Part shown: in pieces, positions 1 to 10,226 of the stretch | Numbering within the stretch: the stretch's first letter is position 1 | Layout of the letters: every line of letters starts with the position of its first letter | Source of the DNA: Pseudoxanthomonas sp. SE1 | GTDB taxonomy: Bacteria; Pseudomonadota; Gammaproteobacteria; Xanthomonadales; Xanthomonadaceae | DNA: 64,000 nt | Assembly: GCF_029542205.1 (NCBI RefSeq) | Contig: NZ_CP113783.1 | Coordinates: 1,231,001-1,295,000 of the forward strand | Reading direction: 5' to 3' | Notes under the pieces: model-generated | Seen by the model: the letters and a program-made list of their open reading frames with translations, nothing else | The model's database searches: none | Told to the model about the DNA's origin: nothing | Made by a program: the position numbers and the translations under genes

Positions 1-33
1 GCGCTGCAGCCGAGGCAGTAGCCACCCCGCCCC

Positions 34-1527
34 TCAGGGCGCGATGGCACCTACCGATACCCGGTTGCGCCCTTCGCGCTTGGCGCCATACAGCGCCTCA
101 TCCGCCGCACGGAGCAGGTCGTCGACGTGACGGAACTGTTCCAGTGCGCCCTGGGTCGCCAGGCCTGCGGAGAAGGTGATGTGCAGTGGCTTTCCGTCGA
201 CATCGGCCATCGCGACGTCGGCCACTTCCGACAGGATGCGCCGCACGACCTGGGCGGCAGCCTCTTCGCCGATGCCGGGCAACACCACCAGGAACTCCTC
301 GCCACCGTAGCGGGCGACGATGTCGCTGCTGCGCACCTGGCGCATCAGCGCCTTGGCGAAATTGCGCAGCACTTCATCGCCGACCAGGTGCCCCCAGCGA
401 TCATTGACCTGCTTGAAGTCGTCCAGGTCGATGAAGGCGATCGACAGCGGCCAGCCATGCCGCGTGGCGGTGTCGAACTCCTTCTCGAGAACTTCTTCCA
501 GCTGGCTGCGGTTGTACGCGCCAGTCAAGGGGTCGCGCCGCACCTCCTCCTCCAGCCGGCGCGCACGGTCTTCGTGCTCGTTGGCTTCCTTGCGGGCACG
601 CGCCGCGTCCTGGATTTCGCGCAGGTTGCGCACGACCAGCAGCTCGCGCGCATGGTCCAGCAAGGCCTGGATGCGGGCGGGCGCTGCGGGCGGCACGTCG
701 AACATCGCGTAGACCTCGGGCAACGCGGCGAGCATTTCCTCTGTCGTGGCGAGGAATGCCGGGTAATCCATCCCGAGCCGCGTCGCCGCCTGCATGGCGG
801 CGTGGCGATGGGCTTCCTCCGTCCGTGCCTCGTCCATGCCGGCCAGCCAGATGTCGGCCACGTGGCCGGACACGGCCACGCAGGCATTGAACGTACTGTC
901 CGACGCCGACATTTCGCTCTCGATGATCGCTTCTCTCAGCAGCGCGGGCAGGTTCCATTGACGGGCCAGCCAGCCCCCTATCGTGGCGTGGTCGCACCCC
1001 AGCCAGTCGCGCTCGGCCGCCAGCAGTTCGGCGTTGCCGGTGGTGCGTTCGATCAGCCGCGCATAGTCGTCGCCGAGGACTTCCAGCAGGGCCAGCATCC
1101 CGATGTCCTGCAGCAGGCCGGCCAGCATCAGCTCTTCTGCCTTGCGCACGCCGGCGTGCTGGCCCAGTACGCGACTGGCCAGTGCGGCGATCACGCTGCG
1201 CCGCCAGACGCGTTCCTGCGCGACCGGGTGGCTGCCGCTGCGGCAGTGGGCAAGCGAGAACCCCAGTGCCAAGGTCAGCGTGGCATTGAGGCCCAGCACC
1301 GTCAGTGCCTGGGAAAGGTTTTCCACCCGGCGGCGGCTGGCGTAGAGCGGAGAGTTCGCGATGCGCAGCATGCGCGCACTCAGTGCCGCGTCCAGGCCGA
1401 TCGTGTCGGCGGCCGTCGCCATTACCACGTCGGGATCCTGGGCAAGCTCGATGATCCGCACTGCAACGCCGGGCGGGCTGGGCAGGTTGCGGCAGTTCAG
1501 CAACTGGGCTTCGAGTTCGGGACGCAT
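34..1527 (-). CDS. HDOD-GGDEF signalling protein (putative diguanylate cyclase)
   Basis: Cytoplasmic signalling protein of 497 aa. An HDOD domain occupies about residues 5-210, a charged helical linker about 303-333, and a GGDEF domain the C-terminal 165 residues. The cyclase signature is intact (GGEEF at 408-412), and an RxxD product-inhibition site (RSSD, 399-402) lies five residues before it, so c-di-GMP synthesis with feedback inhibition is likely. HDOD domains usually serve as protein-interaction or sensory modules; what it senses is unknown. No membrane segment is visible. The frame is open 57 codons further upstream, but those residues are arginine/proline-rich and unlike the family, so I start at the Met that opens MRPELEAQL. 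No clear ribosome site precedes it, so the start is less certain than the function. Confidence 0.85.
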   Translation of the reverse strand: MRPELEAQLLNCRNLPSPPGVAVRIIELAQDPDVVMATAADTIGLDAALSARMLRIANSPLYASRRRVENLSQALTVLGLNATLTLALGFSLAHCRSGSHPVAQERVWRRSVIAALASRVLGQHAGVRKAEELMLAGLLQDIGMLALLEVLGDDYARLIERTTGNAELLAAERDWLGCDHATIGGWLARQWNLPALLREAIIESEMSASDSTFNACVAVSGHVADIWLAGMDEARTEEAHRHAAMQAATRLGMDYPAFLATTEEMLAALPEVYAMFDVPPAAPARIQALLDHARELLVVRNLREIQDAARARKEANEHEDRARRLEEEVRRDPLTGAYNRSQLEEVLEKEFDTATRHGWPLSIAFIDLDDFKQVNDRWGHLVGDEVLRNFAKALMRQVRSSDIVARYGGEEFLVVLPGIGEEAAAQVVRRILSEVADVAMADVDGKPLHITFSAGLATQGALEQFRHVDDLLRAADEALYGAKREGRNRVSVGAIAP

Positions 1528-1689
1528 CCGGGTGCGGGCCACGCAGGTGGGAATTGCAGGCAGGATGCCGGCAATGCGCGACGAAGTGTCACGTTTGAAA
1601 CCAGTTTCGGCACGGGACGTGCAAACTTGAGTCGTGTTCGACGAACGGTCGTGGCGTGCACAGCGCGGCATCCGCCCCGCGATCTTTGC

Positions 1690-1726
1690 AGGCAACAAAA
1701 AAGCCGCGGTTCCCCGCGGCTTTTCC
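1690..1726 (-). terminator. Rho-independent terminator of tsf
   Basis: On the minus strand a GC-rich stem (AGCCGCGG against CCGCGGCT with a short GAA-type loop) is followed by TTTTTTGTTG. It lies about 20 bases after the tsf stop codon. Confidence 0.85.
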
Positions 1727-1747
1727 GTCGAAGCGGAGCGGAAAGGC

Positions 1748-2626
<879 letters not shown>

Positions 2627-2654
2627 GGGATTACCTCTATTTGGATTGGCAAAG

Positions 2655-2775
2655 CCCCTCTCCCGTCGGGAGAGGGGTTGGGGTGAGGGTGCGGTGGAGT
2701 CGCGATGCATGCAGCGTCGACGTGCTCCGTACCCTCATCCACCCTTCGGGCACCTTCTCCCGAGGGGAGAAGGAA
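2655..2775. repeat. Two palindromic intergenic repeats between rpsB and tsf
   Basis: Two hairpin-forming units sit in the rpsB-tsf gap: CCCCTCTCCC-GTC-GGGAGAGGGG followed by TTGGGGTGAGGGTG (2655-2694), and ACCCTCATCC...CACCTTCTCCC-GAGG-GGAGAAGG (2731-2775). Related units recur at 56601-56640 and about 59545-59597. They are REP-like elements. Placed inside an operon, this pair could affect rpsB/tsf mRNA stability, which is inference. Confidence 0.75.
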
Positions 2776-2821
2776 GAACATGGACCGCCGCGCAGCATGG
2801 CGCGGCGGCGTTGCAGCCGGA

Positions 2822-3625
2822 TTACTCGGCGGCGGCTTCGTCGGACTTCTTGCCGGCGGCCTTCTTGGCCGGGGCGCGACGGGCACCCTTGTCGTCGCCG
2901 CCTTCGGCGAACTCTTCCTCGCGCACGCTGGCGGCGTTCGGCTGGGCGGCCTTGCCTTCCAGCACGGCGTCGGCGGCGGCACGGGCGTACAGCTGCACGG
3001 CGCGGATGGCGTCGTCGTTGCCGGGGATGGCGTAGTCGACCAGGGCCGGGTCGTAGTTCGAGTCGACCACCGCGATCACCGGGATGCCGAGCTTCTTGGC
3101 TTCCTTGATGGCGATGTCTTCATGGCCGATGTCGATGACGAACAGCGCGTCCGGCAGACGGTTCATTTCCTTGATGCCGCCCAGCGAGGCCAGCAGCTTC
3201 TCGCGCTCGCGGCGCAGGCCCAGCACTTCGTGCTTGACCAGCTTCTCGAACGTGCCGTCGGTTTCGGCGGCTTCCAGTTCCTTCAGGCGGGCGACCGACT
3301 TCTTCACGGTGGCGAAGTTGGTCAGCGTGCCGCCCAGCCAGCGCTGGGTCATGAACGGCATGCCGCAACGCTCGGCTTCTTCCTTCACGGCCTCGCGCGC
3401 GCTGCGCTTGGTGCCCAGGAACAGGATGGTGCCGCGCTTCTGCGCGACGCCCGAGATGAAGTTCATCGCGTCGTTGAACAGCGGAACGGTCTTCTCGAGG
3501 TTGATGATGTGGATCTTGCCGCGGGCACCGAAGATGTACGGCGCCATCTTGGGGTTCCAGTAACGGGTCTGGTGGCCGAAATGGACGCCGGCTTCCAGCA
3601 TCTGGCGCATGGTGACTTGGGGCAT
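2822..3625 (-). CDS. rpsB: 30S ribosomal protein S2
   Basis: Ribosomal protein S2, a component of the small-subunit head-platform junction; 267 aa. The sequence opens [19 protein letters not shown] and contains the family core [22 protein letters not shown] and [14 protein letters not shown]. An alanine/lysine-rich tail ([12 protein letters not shown]) extends beyond the conserved fold, as is common in this family of bacteria. A ribosome site (GGAG, about 8 bases upstream) supports this start; the frame's upstream extension is intergenic. First gene of the rpsB-tsf operon. Confidence 0.97.
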   Translation of the reverse strand: MPQVTMRQMLEAGVHFGHQTRYWNPKMAPYIFGARGKIHIINLEKTVPLFNDAMNFISGVAQKRGTILFLGTKRSAREAVKEEAERCGMPFMTQRWLGGTLTNFATVKKSVARLKELEAAETDGTFEKLVKHEVLGLRREREKLLASLGGIKEMNRLPDALFVIDIGHEDIAIKEAKKLGIPVIAVVDSNYDPALVDYAIPGNDDAIRAVQLYARAAADAVLEGKAAQPNAASVREEEFAEGGDDKGARRAPAKKAAGKKSDEAAAE

Positions 3626-3840
3626 TGCAATGACTCCATCGAAGGGGAACCCACCGTCCGGTTCTATGGAGGACGGCGCCGGTGAGGGCGGGGTTCCGGG
3701 GTTGGGCCTCCCTGCGGCTTCCGTGTCCGAACCCTTCAGCGAAGGGCACCCCGGCACGGGTTGGGGCAGCAGGTGTGGATTCGTCGGTGTCGCCCGACGT
3801 GGGCGGTCCGGCCGGGCGGACCCGGACGCGAAGCCGCGGG

Positions 3841-3870
3841 AGTATAGCGGTGTTGCCCCCGCTGCCGCAA
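3841..3870 (-). promoter_or_regulatory. Probable rpsB promoter with a long leader
   Basis: On the minus strand, TTGCGG (3865-3870) and TATACT (3841-3846) are 18 bases apart. Transcription would start near 3834, giving an rpsB leader of about 210 nt. In E. coli the rpsB leader mediates feedback by S2; whether this one does so is inference. Confidence 0.55.
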
Positions 3871-3893
3871 ACCAAGCTTGCCTGGCCGGAGCG

Positions 3894-3926
3894 GGCGCCC
3901 GGTCCGGGCCGTTCAGCCCGGGCGCC
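3894..3926. repeat. Perfect 9-bp inverted repeat in the rpsB/map divergent region
   Basis: GGCGCCCGG (3894-3902) and CCGGGCGCC (3918-3926) flank 15 bases, just upstream of the probable -10 of map. It may be a regulatory site or a DNA/RNA hairpin; no protein can be assigned. Confidence 0.5.
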
Positions 3927-3934
3927 AAATGGGG

Positions 3935-3940
3935 GATAAT
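3935..3940 (+). promoter_or_regulatory. Probable -10 element of map (leaderless transcript)
   Basis: GATAAT ends only six bases before the map ATG at 3947, so transcription should start at or next to the start codon. No ribosome site lies at usable distance: the only purine run, GGGGG, is 12 bases away and partly within the promoter. The -35 region is weak. Confidence 0.5.
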
Positions 3941-3946
3941 CGGCCA

Positions 3947-4723
3947 ATGGCCATCCAGCTCAAGACTCCCGAAGACCTCGCCCAGATGCGCATCGCCGGC
4001 CGACTGGCCGCCGAAGTGCTGCAGGTGGTCGCCCCGCACGTGAAGCCCGGCGTCACCACCGCCGAACTGGACCGCATCTGCCACGATCACATCGTCAACG
4101 TGCAGAAAGCCATCCCGGCCAACGTGGGCTACAAGGGCTTCCCGGCCACGGTCTGCACCTCGGTCAACAATGTCATCTGCCACGGCATCCCCAGTGAAGG
4201 GAAGGTGCTGAAGGACGGCGACATCCTCAATATCGACGTCACCGTCATCAAGGATGGCTGGCACGGCGACACCAGCCGCATGTACGTCGTCGGCACCCCG
4301 TCGGTGATGGCGAAGCGGCTGGTGGACACCACCCGCGAAGCCATGTTCCGCGGCATCCGCGCGGTGAAGCCGGGCGCCACCCTGGGTGACGTGGGCCACG
4401 CGATCCAGCAGTACGCCGAAGCCGAACGCTTCAGCGTGGTGCGCGAGTACTGCGGCCACGGCATCGGCAAGGTCTACCACGACGAGCCTCAGGTGCTGCA
4501 CTACGGCCGCCCCGGCGAGGGCGTGGTGCTGAAGCCCGGCATGACCTTCACGATCGAACCGATGATCAACGAGGGCGCGCGCCACACCCGCGTGCTGCCC
4601 GACGGCTGGACCGTGGTCACCAAGGACCGCAAGCTGTCCGCGCAGTGGGAGCACACCGTCGCGGTGACCGAGGACGGCGTCGAGATCCTCACCCGCGTGC
4701 CGGGCGACGACAACGACCTGTGA
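3947..4723 (+). CDS. map: Methionine aminopeptidase, type I
   Basis: Removes the initiator methionine from nascent proteins; cytoplasmic metalloenzyme of 258 aa, the normal length. The pita-bread fold is recognisable, with metal-ligand regions [16 protein letters not shown] (two Asp), [13 protein letters not shown] (His), FTIEPM (Glu) and QWEHTVAV (Glu). The start [11 protein letters not shown] matches family N-termini. Its stop codon overlaps the GTG start of glnD (GTGA), implying translational coupling. The mRNA is probably leaderless. Confidence 0.97.
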   Translation: MAIQLKTPEDLAQMRIAGRLAAEVLQVVAPHVKPGVTTAELDRICHDHIVNVQKAIPANVGYKGFPATVCTSVNNVICHGIPSEGKVLKDGDILNIDVTVIKDGWHGDTSRMYVVGTPSVMAKRLVDTTREAMFRGIRAVKPGATLGDVGHAIQQYAEAERFSVVREYCGHGIGKVYHDEPQVLHYGRPGEGVVLKPGMTFTIEPMINEGARHTRVLPDGWTVVTKDRKLSAQWEHTVAVTEDGVEILTRVPGDDNDL

Positions 4724-7362
4724 GCAGCCCTCCAGCCGCGAACGGACATGCGACGCGGCTTCCGGACATCGGCCCGGACGTCGCCGATGATGCGGCCTGG
4801 TCGGCGGCGGCGCGCGCGTCGCTGGGCCACACCGACGCGCGGCTGGACAAGCGCTTCGACCAGGACGATGGCATGGACCGCATCCTCGCGCTGCGCGCGC
4901 GGGCGGTCGACCACCTGCTGAAGGACGCCTGGCTGCGCTGCATTCCGCCGGATGCGCCGATGGCGCTGTTCGCGGTCGGCGGGTACGGCCGCGGCGAACT
5001 GTTCCCGCATTCTGACGTCGACGTGCTGGTGCTGGCCGCGCCGGACGTGCAGCAGGCCCATCATGGTGCGGTGGCGCGCCTGTTCGCCCTGCTGTGGGAT
5101 GCCGGCCTGCCGATCAGCCACAGCGTGCGCTCGGCGGCCGAATGCACTGCGGCGGCGGCGGCCGACCAGAGCGTGCTGACTGCGCTGATTGAAGAGCGGC
5201 TGATCGTCGGCGAACCGGTCGACGAAGGCCTGCTGATCGATGCCATCGGCCCTGCGCGGGTCTGGCCGCCACGGGATTTCTTCGTCGCCAAGCGCGAGGA
5301 ACTGCGCATCCGCCATGCCCGGTTCGGCGACACATCCGACAACCTGGAACCCAACATCAAGGAAGGCCCCGGCGGCCTGCGCGATCTGCATACGCTGGGG
5401 TGGATGGCGCTGCGTACGTTCGGCGTGCGCGACCTGGAGGCTCTGGTCGGCCTGGGCCACCTGGGGCCCGACGAAGCCGCCGCACTGGCACGCGAGCGAC
5501 GCGCGCTGGGGCGCCTGCGTTATGGTCTGCACCGCGTGGCGAACCGGCCGGAAGAACGCCTGCGGTTCGATTACCAGAAGACACTTGCGCAGCGACTGGG
5601 CTTCGCCGACGACGCGGAGAGCCTTGGCGTCGAGAAGATGATGCAGGGTTTCTACCGCAGCGCGGCGATCGTGCGGCGCATCAGCGACCGCCTGCTGCAA
5701 CGCTTCGAAGAGCAGTTCGACGGCGAGGCATTGCCCGAACCGCTGGACGGACACTTCGCCCTGCGTCGCGGCTACCTCGCCGCGCGCGATGGCGACTGGC
5801 CAACGGAGGACGTTGGCCGGGTGTTCGCGCTGTTCGCGGTATGGGCTGCCCATCCGCAGGTGCGCGGCCTGCATTCGCGCACCGCGCGTGCGCTGGCCGA
5901 GTCGCTGCCGAAGCTGTCCGCCTATCCCGCCGCGACGCGCGAGCAGCGCGACGCGTTCATGGCCCTGCTGCGCGGTCCGCGCGCGGTGGAAACGCTGACC
6001 CGCATGGCGCGCCTGGGCGTGCTGGGGCAATGGATCCCCGCGTTCGCGCGCGTATCCGGGCGCATGCAGTTCGACCTGTTCCACGTCTACACCGTCGACC
6101 AGCACACGCTGATGGTGCTGCGGAACATCGCCGCGTTCGCCGCCGGGCGCGCGGATGATCGCTTCTCCATCGCGCACGAAGTGTGGCCCCGCCTGCGCAA
6201 GCCGGAACTGCTGCTGCTGGCGGGCCTGTTCCATGACATCGCCAAGGGCCGTGGTGGCGACCATTCGGAACTGGGCGCGGTCGATGCGCGTGAATTCTGT
6301 TCCGCCCACGGACTCAGCGATGCGGACACCGCACTGGTGGCGTGGCTGGTGGAACAGCACCTGCGCATGTCGGTGACGGCGCAGAAGCAGGACATCTCCG
6401 ATCCGGACGTCATCCATGCCTTCGCCGCGCTGGTCGAGGACCGCGAGCGCCTGGACTACCTGTACCTGCTGACCTGTGCGGACATCGCCGGCACCAGCCC
6501 CAAACTGTGGAACGCCTGGAAGGACCGGTTGCTGGCGGATCTGTATTTCGCCGCGCGCCGCGTGCTGCGCGAAGGTCTGGAGAATCCGGTGGCGCTGGAC
6601 GAGCGGCTGGACGAAGCCCGTGGCAGCGTGCGCGCGCTGCTGGAGGTGCAGGGCATGTCGGCCGCGCAGGCGGATGCGCTGTTCGCCGTCATGCCCGAAG
6701 AGAGCTTCCTGCGCTTCCGCCCCGAGCAGTTGGCGTGGCAGGCCCATGCCATCCGTGGCGCCACTGCCGGCGAGACGCGGGTGCGTGCGCGCCGCATCGC
6801 CGACGATGCCGATGCGATGGAAGTGTTCGTCCATTCGCCCGACCGCGACGGCCTGTTCGCCGCCATCCTCGCCACCCTGGACCGCATGGGGTTCGCCATC
6901 CACCAGGCGCGCGTGCTGGTGGGGCCGCAGGGCGCGGTCTACGACACCTTCGAAGTGCTGCCCGCCGATGCGTATGCGCCACGCGATCCCGCTGACATCG
7001 AGCACACGCTCGGCGAGGCGCTGGCGCGACCGCTCGACAGCGTGCGCACGTCGCGGCGCGCAGTGCCACGCCAGCTCAGGCACTTCCGTTTCGCGCCGCG
7101 CATCGAGTTCGGCACCACGCCCGACGGGCGCCGCACCATCCTCGGTCTGGTCGCGCCCGATCGCCCGGGGCTGCTGTCCGACGTGGCCCAGGTGCTGCGC
7201 CGGCAAGGCCTGCGCGTACACGACGCACGCATCGCCACGTTCGGCGAACGCGCGGAGGACGTGTTCCAGATCACCGACGAGCACGACCAGCCACTTACCG
7301 ACATTTCCTTGCAGGATGCGCTGCGCGATGCGCTGCGTGCCGGCATGGACACCCCCACCTGA
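4720..7362 (+). CDS. glnD: [Protein-PII] uridylyltransferase / uridylyl-removing enzyme
   Basis: Bifunctional nitrogen sensor that uridylylates PII when glutamine is low and de-uridylylates it when glutamine is high; about 880 aa. Domains in order: nucleotidyltransferase with GGYGRGEL (about 87-94) and SDVDV (metal-binding Asp near 99 and 101); HD hydrolase domain with [17 protein letters not shown] (near 503); two C-terminal ACT domains (about 699-770 and 806-875) that bind glutamine. I start at the GTG overlapping the map stop (GTGA). The frame is open upstream, but that stretch lies within map. A start further in is possible, since the first 40 residues are poorly conserved. Confidence 0.95.
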   Translation: MSSPPAANGHATRLPDIGPDVADDAAWSAAARASLGHTDARLDKRFDQDDGMDRILALRARAVDHLLKDAWLRCIPPDAPMALFAVGGYGRGELFPHSDVDVLVLAAPDVQQAHHGAVARLFALLWDAGLPISHSVRSAAECTAAAAADQSVLTALIEERLIVGEPVDEGLLIDAIGPARVWPPRDFFVAKREELRIRHARFGDTSDNLEPNIKEGPGGLRDLHTLGWMALRTFGVRDLEALVGLGHLGPDEAAALARERRALGRLRYGLHRVANRPEERLRFDYQKTLAQRLGFADDAESLGVEKMMQGFYRSAAIVRRISDRLLQRFEEQFDGEALPEPLDGHFALRRGYLAARDGDWPTEDVGRVFALFAVWAAHPQVRGLHSRTARALAESLPKLSAYPAATREQRDAFMALLRGPRAVETLTRMARLGVLGQWIPAFARVSGRMQFDLFHVYTVDQHTLMVLRNIAAFAAGRADDRFSIAHEVWPRLRKPELLLLAGLFHDIAKGRGGDHSELGAVDAREFCSAHGLSDADTALVAWLVEQHLRMSVTAQKQDISDPDVIHAFAALVEDRERLDYLYLLTCADIAGTSPKLWNAWKDRLLADLYFAARRVLREGLENPVALDERLDEARGSVRALLEVQGMSAAQADALFAVMPEESFLRFRPEQLAWQAHAIRGATAGETRVRARRIADDADAMEVFVHSPDRDGLFAAILATLDRMGFAIHQARVLVGPQGAVYDTFEVLPADAYAPRDPADIEHTLGEALARPLDSVRTSRRAVPRQLRHFRFAPRIEFGTTPDGRRTILGLVAPDRPGLLSDVAQVLRRQGLRVHDARIATFGERAEDVFQITDEHDQPLTDISLQDALRDALRAGMDTPT

Positions 7363-7388
7363 GACCCGATCATCCGGCAGACCTTTCG

Positions 7389-8240
7389 ATGACCCGCAAA
7401 GCCACCAAGAACGAAGAACTGAAGTCCACCATCGAGAGCGCGTTCGAGCGCCGCGCCGAGCTGACGCCGGCCGAGATCGAGGGGTCCACCCGGGCGGCCA
7501 TCGAACTGGCCATCGAGGGCCTGGAGAGCGGGAAACTGCGCGTGGCCGAGCCCGACGGCAAGGGGGGCTGGAAGGTCAACGAATGGCTGAAGAAGGCCGT
7601 ACTGCTGTATTTCCGCGTCAACGAGATGGAGCTGGTCGAAGCCTATCCCGCGCCGTTCTGGGACAAGGTCGAGGCGCGCTTTGGCACGTTCGACGAGAAC
7701 GATTTCCGCAAGCTCGGCGTGCGCGTCGTCCCGGGTGCGATCGCGCGCCGCGGCACGTACTTCGGCAAGGACGTGGTGCTGATGCCCAGCTTCGTCAACA
7801 TCGGTGCGTACGTGGGTGAAGGCACGATGGTCGACACCTGGGCGACCGTCGGCTCCTGCGCGCAGATCGGCAAGCACTGTCATCTGTCCGGCGGTGCCGG
7901 CATCGGCGGCGTGCTGGAACCGCTGCAGGCCAGCCCGACGATCATCGAGGACCATTGCTTCATCGGCGCGCGTTCGGAAGTCGTCGAAGGCGTGGTGATC
8001 GGCCATCACAGCGTGATCGGCATGGGCGTGTTCATCGGCCAGTCGACGCGCATCTACAACCGCGCCACGAAAGAGATCACCTACGGCTACGTGCCGCCGG
8101 GCAGCGTGGTGGTCTCCGGCTCGCTGCCGGCCGCCGACGGTTCGCACTCCCTGTACTGCGCGGTGATCGTCAAGCAGGTCGACGAGAAGACGCGCAGCAA
8201 GACCAGCGTCAACGAGCTTCTGCGCGGGCTGGCGGACTGA
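7389..8240 (+). CDS. dapD: 2,3,4,5-tetrahydropyridine-2,6-dicarboxylate N-succinyltransferase
   Basis: Succinylates tetrahydrodipicolinate in the succinylase branch of lysine/meso-DAP synthesis; cytoplasmic trimer; 283 aa. The left-handed beta-helix is visible as hexapeptide repeats from about residue 110 ([52 protein letters not shown]). It lies 26 bases after glnD and upstream of dapE, so nitrogen sensing and DAP synthesis genes share this strand and probably a transcript. Confidence 0.96.
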   Translation: MTRKATKNEELKSTIESAFERRAELTPAEIEGSTRAAIELAIEGLESGKLRVAEPDGKGGWKVNEWLKKAVLLYFRVNEMELVEAYPAPFWDKVEARFGTFDENDFRKLGVRVVPGAIARRGTYFGKDVVLMPSFVNIGAYVGEGTMVDTWATVGSCAQIGKHCHLSGGAGIGGVLEPLQASPTIIEDHCFIGARSEVVEGVVIGHHSVIGMGVFIGQSTRIYNRATKEITYGYVPPGSVVVSGSLPAADGSHSLYCAVIVKQVDEKTRSKTSVNELLRGLAD

Positions 8241-8333
8241 CGCGTCCATGCCCGGTTGGGCGGCATCTCATCGCTGCGCGCTGTCTCGCGTCGATACCCG
8301 ATCGGCGTTCTTTCGAGGCGCGTTGAGCGAGGG

Positions 8334-8376
8334 CAGAATCAAGATGGGTCCCGGCGTGCGCTGGGACGACGGCTCA
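8334..8376. repeat. Dispersed GTCC(C/T)-type repeat, single copy
   Basis: This gap sequence (GCAGAATCAAGATGGGTCCC followed by GGCGTGCGCTGGGACGACGG) closely resembles the unit tandemly repeated at 23281-23520. It lies in the 159-base gap between dapD and the ArsC-like gene; nothing else is recognisable in that gap. Confidence 0.6.
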
Positions 8377-8399
8377 CGATATTGCGGAATCGAGCACAC

Positions 8400-8759
8400 A
8401 TGACCACGCTTTATGGTTTGAAGAACTGCGACACCTGCGGGAAGGCGACGAAGTGGCTGGACCGCTTCGGCATCGCGTACGAATTCATCGACTACCGCGA
8501 CAACCGGCAGTCGCCCGAGACCCTGAAGGACTGGGCGGGGAAAGCAGGTGGCTGGGACGCGCTCATCAACAAGTCGTCGACGACCTGGCGGCAATTGCCG
8601 GAGAACCGCAAGTCGCCAGGATCGGATGCGGAGTGGAAATTGCTGCTGAAAGAATACCCGCAGCTGATCCGCCGCCCGGTGATCATCACCGGTGAAGGCG
8701 GGTTTTCACAGGGCTTCAGCGACAATGGCTTCAAGAAGATCTTCGGAGCCGGCGCATGA
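8400..8759 (+). CDS. ArsC/Spx-family reductase-like protein (YffB type)
   Basis: Small thioredoxin-fold protein of 119 aa related to ArsC, Spx and E. coli YffB. It opens [16 protein letters not shown] with a CxxC pair (Cys10, Cys13) and contains the family blocks FIDYRDN and RRPVIIT. Glutathione-dependent thiol reduction is the likely chemistry; arsenate reduction is not established for this subgroup. Its last codons overlap the start of dapE (ATGA), and it sits between dapD and dapE. That order recurs in related bacteria and suggests a link to DAP metabolism or simple co-expression. The true role is unknown. Confidence 0.85.
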   Translation: MTTLYGLKNCDTCGKATKWLDRFGIAYEFIDYRDNRQSPETLKDWAGKAGGWDALINKSSTTWRQLPENRKSPGSDAEWKLLLKEYPQLIRRPVIITGEGGFSQGFSDNGFKKIFGAGA

Positions 8760-9901
8760 GCGATGTCGTCGAACTGTCCAGCGAGCTGATCCGTCGCCAT
8801 TCGGTGACGCCCGATGACGCCGGTTGCCAGCAGGTGCTCGCGACACGCCTCGGCCAATGGGGCTTCCATTGCGAACACCTGCGCTTTGGCGACACCGACA
8901 ACCTGTGGGCCACGCACGGAACCGGCTCACCGGTGCTGGTGCTGCTCGGACATACCGATGTGGTGCCGCCCGGCCCGCTGGATGCGTGGACCAGCGATCC
9001 CTTTGTGCCGACGGTGCGCGACGGGGTGCTCTACGGCCGCGGTACGGCCGACATGAAATGCAGCCTGGCGGCGTGCACGATCGCGCTGGAGCGTTTCGTC
9101 GACGCGCACCCGGACCATCCCGGGACGGTTGCGCTGCTGGTGACCTCGGACGAGGAAGGCGACGCGCACGATGGCGTAAAGAAGGTAGCCGCGCTGTTCC
9201 GGGAGCGTGGCCAGAAGATCGACTGGTGCATCACCGGCGAACCCTCGTCCAAGGAGGTCCTGGGCGACCTGCTGCGCGTGGGGCGCCGCGGCACGTTGAC
9301 CGCGACGCTGACCGTGCGCGGTGTGCAGGGCCATGTGGCGTATCCGCACAAAGCTCTCAACCCCATCCACAAGGCGCTGCCGGCGCTGGACGAGCTGGCG
9401 GCGCGGCAGTGGGACGAAGGCTACGAAACCTTCCCGCCGACCAGCCTGCAGATTTCCAACATCCATTCCGGTACCGGCGCCAGCAATGTCATCCCGGGCG
9501 AGTTGCAGGTGGTGTTCAACCTGCGCTTCAATCCCAGCTGGACAGCGGAACGGCTGGAGCAGGAGATCGAGGGCATCTTCCGTCGCCACGGCGTGGACTA
9601 CAGCCTCCAGTGGCTGCGCGGCGGCGAGCCGTTCTACACGCCGGAGGGCCACCTGCGCGCCACCGCGCGCGCGGTGCTGGGCGAATTCGCTGGTGCGCCG
9701 CCGGAGGAGAGCACGGCCGGCGGCACGTCCGATGCGCGCTTCATCGCACCGCTGGGTGCGGAATGCATCGAGGTGGGACCGGTCAACGCCAGCATCCACA
9801 AGGTCGACGAAAACATCCGCGTGACGGATCTCGATGCGCTGCCCGGCCTTTACCAGAAGCTGCTTGAGCGGCTGATGCTGCCGGTTCGCGCTGCTTTGTA
9901 G
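8756..9901 (+). CDS. dapE: Succinyl-diaminopimelate desuccinylase
   Basis: Di-zinc M20 hydrolase that releases succinate from N-succinyl-LL-DAP, giving the precursor of meso-DAP and lysine; 381 aa. Metal ligands and base are in place: [11 protein letters not shown] (His66), the bridging Asp99 in YGRGTADMK, and the Glu pair 133-134 in VTSDEEGDA. The dimerisation domain contains [21 protein letters not shown]. It starts inside the stop codon of the preceding gene (ATGA). Its own TAG stop is formed by the first bases of an intergenic repeat. Confidence 0.97.
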   Translation: MSDVVELSSELIRRHSVTPDDAGCQQVLATRLGQWGFHCEHLRFGDTDNLWATHGTGSPVLVLLGHTDVVPPGPLDAWTSDPFVPTVRDGVLYGRGTADMKCSLAACTIALERFVDAHPDHPGTVALLVTSDEEGDAHDGVKKVAALFRERGQKIDWCITGEPSSKEVLGDLLRVGRRGTLTATLTVRGVQGHVAYPHKALNPIHKALPALDELAARQWDEGYETFPPTSLQISNIHSGTGASNVIPGELQVVFNLRFNPSWTAERLEQEIEGIFRRHGVDYSLQWLRGGEPFYTPEGHLRATARAVLGEFAGAPPEESTAGGTSDARFIAPLGAECIEVGPVNASIHKVDENIRVTDLDALPGLYQKLLERLMLPVRAAL

Positions 9902-9971
9902 GAGCGCCCTGGGGCGCGATGCCTTTCACGCCTGTTCCTCTGAAACATCGCGCCCGAGGGCGCTCCTACAG
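9897..9971. repeat. Palindromic repeat after dapE
   Basis: TGTAGGAGCGCCCTGGGGCGCGATG...CATCGCGCCCGAGGGCGCTCCTACA forms a long imperfect hairpin. Its left end contains the dapE stop codon (TAG, 9899-9901). It may also limit read-through toward asnB. Confidence 0.75.
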
Positions 9972-10007
9972 GGATCTTGGTGGTTGCAGGTGCAACTTTT
10001 GCGGGGC

Positions 10008-10037
10008 TTGCCAAGCGCTGGCCTGAGCGGTTACGGT
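10008..10037 (+). promoter_or_regulatory. Candidate promoter of the asnB leader
   Basis: TTGCCA (10008-10013) and TACGGT (10032-10037) are 18 bases apart. The -10 match is weak (3 of 6). Transcription would start next to the leader-peptide ATG at 10044, so the leader frame may itself be leaderless. Confidence 0.3.
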
Positions 10038-10043
10038 CGCCCC

Positions 10044-10127
10044 ATGCCCTGCCGCACCTACATCAATAACAACCGCAACAACCTGCGCCCGAACAACGGG
10101 ACGCGGGCGATGCGGCTCTGCGACTAG
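10044..10127 (+). CDS. Asparagine-rich leader peptide of asnB
   Basis: A 27-codon frame from ATG to TAG encodes a peptide with the core YINNNRNNLRPNN: seven asparagine codons among twelve consecutive positions (10065-10097). It resembles the leader peptides of classical amino-acid attenuators but is enriched for Asn, the product of the next gene. Between the last Asn codon and the stop lies a segment that can form an antiterminator (10107-10115). No recognisable ribosome site precedes the ATG; a leaderless start is possible. I infer that ribosomes stalling here for lack of charged Asn-tRNA raise asnB transcription. Confidence 0.75.
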   Translation: MPCRTYINNNRNNLRPNNGTRAMRLCD

Positions 10128-10179
10128 GCAAGAAAGACCTGCCGGATTCCAGAAACCCGCATCGCAAGATGCGGGTTTC
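10086..10179 (+). promoter_or_regulatory. Transcription attenuator of asnB (mutually exclusive hairpins)
   Basis: Three alternative pairings can be read. (1:2) CGCCCG (10086-10091) with CGGGCG (10104-10109). (2:3) GCGATGCGG (10107-10115) with CCGCATCGC (10157-10165), nine perfect pairs. (3:4) GAAACCCGCATC (10152-10163) with GATGCGGGTTTC (10168-10179), a 12-bp stem with a GCAA loop followed by CTCGTTTC, the terminator. Segments 1 and 2 lie in the leader frame, segment 2 just after the Asn codons. A ribosome stalled on Asn codons would cover segment 1 and free 2 to pair with 3. A ribosome reaching the stop would cover 2 and let the terminator form. Confidence 0.75.
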
Positions 10180-10226
10180 CTCGTTTCAGGCCCCCGATTC
10201 CGAACCCCACCCAGGAGCTTCCACCC

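Noticed and set aside
1528..1698. N-terminal extension of the HDOD-GGDEF protein
   Set aside because: The open frame continues, but the residues are Arg/Pro/Cys-rich with no family similarity and run toward the tsf terminator.
4501..7284. 927-codon open frame antisense to glnD
   Set aside because: A shadow of glnD; composition is His/Arg/Gln-rich and no family motif is present.
10152..10179. Hairpin as the simple terminator of dapE
   Set aside because: It lies 250 bases after dapE, past a separate hairpin repeat, and overlaps an exact competing pairing with the Asn-codon leader frame; attenuation explains more of the sequence, though a terminator role is part of it.
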